Assembly: GCA_900315105.1 (NCBI GenBank)
Contig: OMXX01000002.1
Span: 62,001 to 126,000, forward strand
Length of the DNA: 64,000 nucleotides
DNA from: an uncultured Prevotellaceae bacterium
GTDB taxonomy: Bacteria > Bacteroidota > Bacteroidia > Bacteroidales > Bacteroidaceae
Direction: 5' to 3'
Numbering within the stretch: the first letter of the stretch is position 1; the number at the start of each line of letters is the position of its first letter. Under the pieces are notes generated by a model that was given only the letters and a program-made list of their open reading frames with translations, made no database searches and was not told the origin of the DNA. The position numbers were made by a program, and so were the translations under genes. Shown here piece after piece: positions 61,792 through 64,000 of this stretch.

Positions 61792-63042
61792 ATGGATAAA
61801 TCTAGATTCTATGCAATGGGACTACTGGCATTGACCTCCCTGTCATTCGCCACAAGTTGCGACAGTTCTGATGATTCAGAAACTCCAGAGCCTGCAACCG
61901 GTACAAAAATTGCCCCAATGGACCAAACAACCCTCAACGCCCTCAAGGCATCGCAAGAGAGGACTTTCCAACTGTTCTCTGAGGTTGATGCAATTACAGA
62001 AAAAGACAAGACATTCACTATCTCACCTCTAAGTCTGGCGGAAATGCTTGCCGTTGTCTCCAACGGAGCAAGGGGCGAAACTCTCAAACAGATTAACTCA
62101 ATCATCAAGTCGGGTGATGCAAGCGAGGAAGAAGTGAACGGGAGATACATGAGCCTAAACGAGTATCTGGAGAAAGTTGACGACATGACGACATTTGCAA
62201 CGGCTAACTCCGTTTGGATTGATGAAGACTTCAATGTAAAGCCCGAGTTCCTTAAAAAGAAACTTGTTGGCGAGACATTCAATCAGGAACTTTCCACAGA
62301 TAAAACGAAGAATGACATCAATGGCTGGTGCGACAAAAACACTCGCGGTTGCATAAAGAAGATTCTGGATGAGCCTCTTCCTAGCAGTTATAGGATGATG
62401 GTCATCAACGCCCTCTATTTCAAGGGAATGTGGAGGCAGAAGTTCCAAAAGGACAATACCATAGATGAGGATTTCATGAACTCCAACGGCTCAAAGACAA
62501 AGGTCAAGATGATGCACCAGACGAACAACTTCCTTGCATATGTAGGAGACGATATGGATATGGTGGAATTACCTTACGGAAATGACAGTTATTGCATGGA
62601 CGTTATCCTTCCGCATGAGGGCAAGAAACTCGACGACTGTCTGAAAGGCTTTAACGCAAAGACCTTCGACGAGTATATCCATAACACTCGTGCGAGATTG
62701 GTTTCTGTCGGTATGCCTCGCATGAAACTGGAAGGCCAAACCATTCTCACAAGTCCACTAATGGCAATGGGCATGACTGATGCTTTCTCTGAGATGAGAG
62801 CCGACTTCTCAGGCATTTCCGATGAGAGAACCGTTCTTTCAGATGTCATTCAGATCACCTATGTGAATGTTGATGAAGAAGGTACTGAGGCAGCCGCCGT
62901 AACATTTACAGGCTTTACCTCAACATCTTTAACCCCGGAACAAGTTCCTATGCCGTTCATCATGAACCGTCCGTTTGCCTATATCATCCGCGAAAAGACA
63001 ACAGGCACTATCCTGTTCATTGGTAAGGTAAGGAAATTATAA
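61792..63042 (+). CDS. Serpin-family lipoprotein 2
   Basis: The start at 61792 gives a lipoprotein signal (MDKSRFYAMGLLALTSLSFA, then TSC with Cys 23) followed by DSSDDSETPE, an acidic export signal suggesting a surface location. The 416-residue chain has all serpin landmarks: FTISPLSLAEMLAVVSNGA, TFATANSVWIDEDF, INALYFKGMWRQKF, and a reactive loop with intact hinge EEGTEAAAVTFTG. By the alpha-1-antitrypsin count P1-P1' would be Thr-Ser (prediction). The C-terminus IMNRPFAYIIREKTTGTILF IGKVRKL is typical. It precedes serpin 3 by 79 nt with no promoter between. Confidence 0.93.
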   Translation: MDKSRFYAMGLLALTSLSFATSCDSSDDSETPEPATGTKIAPMDQTTLNALKASQERTFQLFSEVDAITEKDKTFTISPLSLAEMLAVVSNGARGETLKQINSIIKSGDASEEEVNGRYMSLNEYLEKVDDMTTFATANSVWIDEDFNVKPEFLKKKLVGETFNQELSTDKTKNDINGWCDKNTRGCIKKILDEPLPSSYRMMVINALYFKGMWRQKFQKDNTIDEDFMNSNGSKTKVKMMHQTNNFLAYVGDDMDMVELPYGNDSYCMDVILPHEGKKLDDCLKGFNAKTFDEYIHNTRARLVSVGMPRMKLEGQTILTSPLMAMGMTDAFSEMRADFSGISDERTVLSDVIQITYVNVDEEGTEAAAVTFTGFTSTSLTPEQVPMPFIMNRPFAYIIREKTTGTILFIGKVRKL

Positions 63043-63121
63043 AAAAATACCCTTACCGATGCAAGGTTTTCAAATTTTCAGCATTATATATACAGAAAGA
63101 ATCACTTAAATGATACATAAA

Positions 63122-64000
63122 ATGAAAAAATCTAAAATCCATTCAATAGGACTTCTGATGCTTGCAGCCCTAGTCTCCATAACAAGTTGCGACAGTTCTG
63201 ACGATACAGAAACCACAGGTCCAGTAGTTTGTCCAACCGACCAGACAACAACAAGCATACTTGAAGCCTCAATAAACAAGGCTTTCCCTCTGTTCGCTGC
63301 GGTTGATGCAGCAACAAAAGCTAATGAGAACTTCACAATCTCGCCTCTAAGTCTGTCGGAAATGCTTGTAATGGCATCAAACGGAGCTAACGGCGAAACT
63401 CGCAAGCAGATAAACTCTATCATAGGTGCTAATGATAATATAAGCAAGGAAAGCTTAAACGAGGCATTCAACGGCCTTAACGAGTACCTTGCAAGGGTTG
63501 ACAGCAAGACAACATTCACAACTGCTAATTCCGTATGGATTGATGAAGGTTTCAAGGTAAAGCCAGAATTCCTCAGCGACAAGAAGCTCATTGGTGAGAC
63601 TTTCAACCAAAAACTTTCCACTATAAAGACAATGGACGACATCAACCACTGGTGCGACATTAAAACTAGTGGTTGCATTAAGGATATTCTGACAGAGCCT
63701 CTTGACGACTATTGCAGAATGGTACTTGCCAACGCCCTCTATTTCAAGGGTATGTGGAAAAACAAGTTCAGCAAGGATGACACCAAGGAAAAAGAGTTCA
63801 CTAACTCCGACGGTTCTAGGTCAAAAGTCCAGATGATGTTCCAATCTAGTATGTTTCTTGGCTATGAAGGATTAGACATGGATTTTGTGGAATTCCCATA
63901 CGGTAACGAAAACTATTGCATGGATGTCTTTCTTCCTCACGAGGACAAGAAACTTGACGAGTGCATGAAGGATTTCGACCAGAAGACTTTTGAAGAGTAT
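63122..64000 (+). CDS. Serpin-family lipoprotein 3 (3' end outside the window)
   Basis: The open frame runs from the ATG at 63122 to the window edge, 293 codons, so the reactive loop is missing. The signal is MKKSKIHSIGLLMLAALVSI then TSC, followed by DSSDDTETT as in serpin 2. FTISPLSLSEMLVMASNGAN, FTTANSVWIDEGFKVKPEFL and LANALYFKGMWKNKFSKDD are typical. It is closely related to serpin 2, and the leader motif ATGCAAGGTTTT is duplicated in front of it, so the two arose by tandem duplication. Co-transcription is likely. Confidence 0.9.
   Translation, partial: MKKSKIHSIGLLMLAALVSITSCDSSDDTETTGPVVCPTDQTTTSILEASINKAFPLFAAVDAATKANENFTISPLSLSEMLVMASNGANGETRKQINSIIGANDNISKESLNEAFNGLNEYLARVDSKTTFTTANSVWIDEGFKVKPEFLSDKKLIGETFNQKLSTIKTMDDINHWCDIKTSGCIKDILTEPLDDYCRMVLANALYFKGMWKNKFSKDDTKEKEFTNSDGSRSKVQMMFQSSMFLGYEGLDMDFVEFPYGNENYCMDVFLPHEDKKLDECMKDFDQKTFEEY

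Noticed and set aside
1..64000. tRNA, rRNA, tmRNA or other standard RNA genes
   Set aside because: I found no cloverleaf, CCA-ended or rRNA-like segment in either strand by reading; a covariance search would be decisive.

Overview
This 64 kb window looks like a chromosome segment of a Bacteroidales bacterium, most likely Prevotellaceae (Prevotella/Segatella-like). The grounds are the -33 TTTG / -7 TAnnTTTG promoters spaced about 20 nt apart in front of many genes, SPII lipoproteins with acidic residues after the Cys, a long NusB, a Na+-pumping oadGAB decarboxylase, an agmatine deiminase / N-carbamoylputrescine amidase pair, and surface serpins. The genus is inferred. No rRNA, tRNA or CRISPR array is visible.

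Layout. 0-5.4 kb (minus): a nusB-yajC-ybbR-coaE-DUF5606 cluster, then a Ca2+/Na+ antiporter and a lipoprotein cut by the window edge. 5.7-7.4 kb (plus): rplY, pth and an S4-domain protein. 7.4-8 kb: a repeat element. 8-11.7 kb (minus): a PAP2 phosphatase and a large outer-membrane barrel protein. 12-27 kb: mostly housekeeping (aroB, Na/Pi symporter, serpin 1, lysS, gpsA, pgi, HAD phosphatase, two putrescine genes, holA). 27-31.6 kb: an AT-rich accessory island with an orphan cI-like regulator, repeat modules and a decayed Mu-like phage head fragment. 31.6-47.6 kb: zinc-ribbon/Nif3 pair, DUF3089 lipoprotein, HsdR-N protein, aldo/keto reductase, a UvrD helicase with a built-in DEDDh exonuclease, purN, an M64 metallopeptidase, a flavoprotein, and several exported proteins. 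47.7-53.4 kb (minus): oadB-oadA-oadG, then a TOPRIM (DUF4435) + AAA ATPase pair resembling the PARIS anti-phage module. 53.6-61 kb: nitroreductase, lipoprotein, a second repeat island, asnS, an rluB-type pseudouridine synthase with a QRGG-rich extension, and purB. 61-64 kb: another iteron-palindrome element and two tandem serpin lipoproteins, the last cut by the window edge.

The most unusual content is repetitive DNA. (1) A REP/BIME-like palindromic family lies at gene ends, in facing pairs in three same-strand intergenic regions where one copy abuts the next start codon, and also inside coding sequences in frame. (2) At least six loci carry arrays with strict 11-bp periodicity but different unit sequences. 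(3) Several elements share one plan, inverted short iterons around an AT-rich centre (a perfect palindrome in two), with unrelated iteron sequences. (4) A Mu-like phage fragment exists once with genes and twice as internally deleted derivatives joined at the same place, next to shuffled repeat modules. (5) The lysS leader holds a 66-bp tandem duplication of a predicted hairpin starting near the transcription start. The best defence candidate is the AAA + DUF4435 pair.
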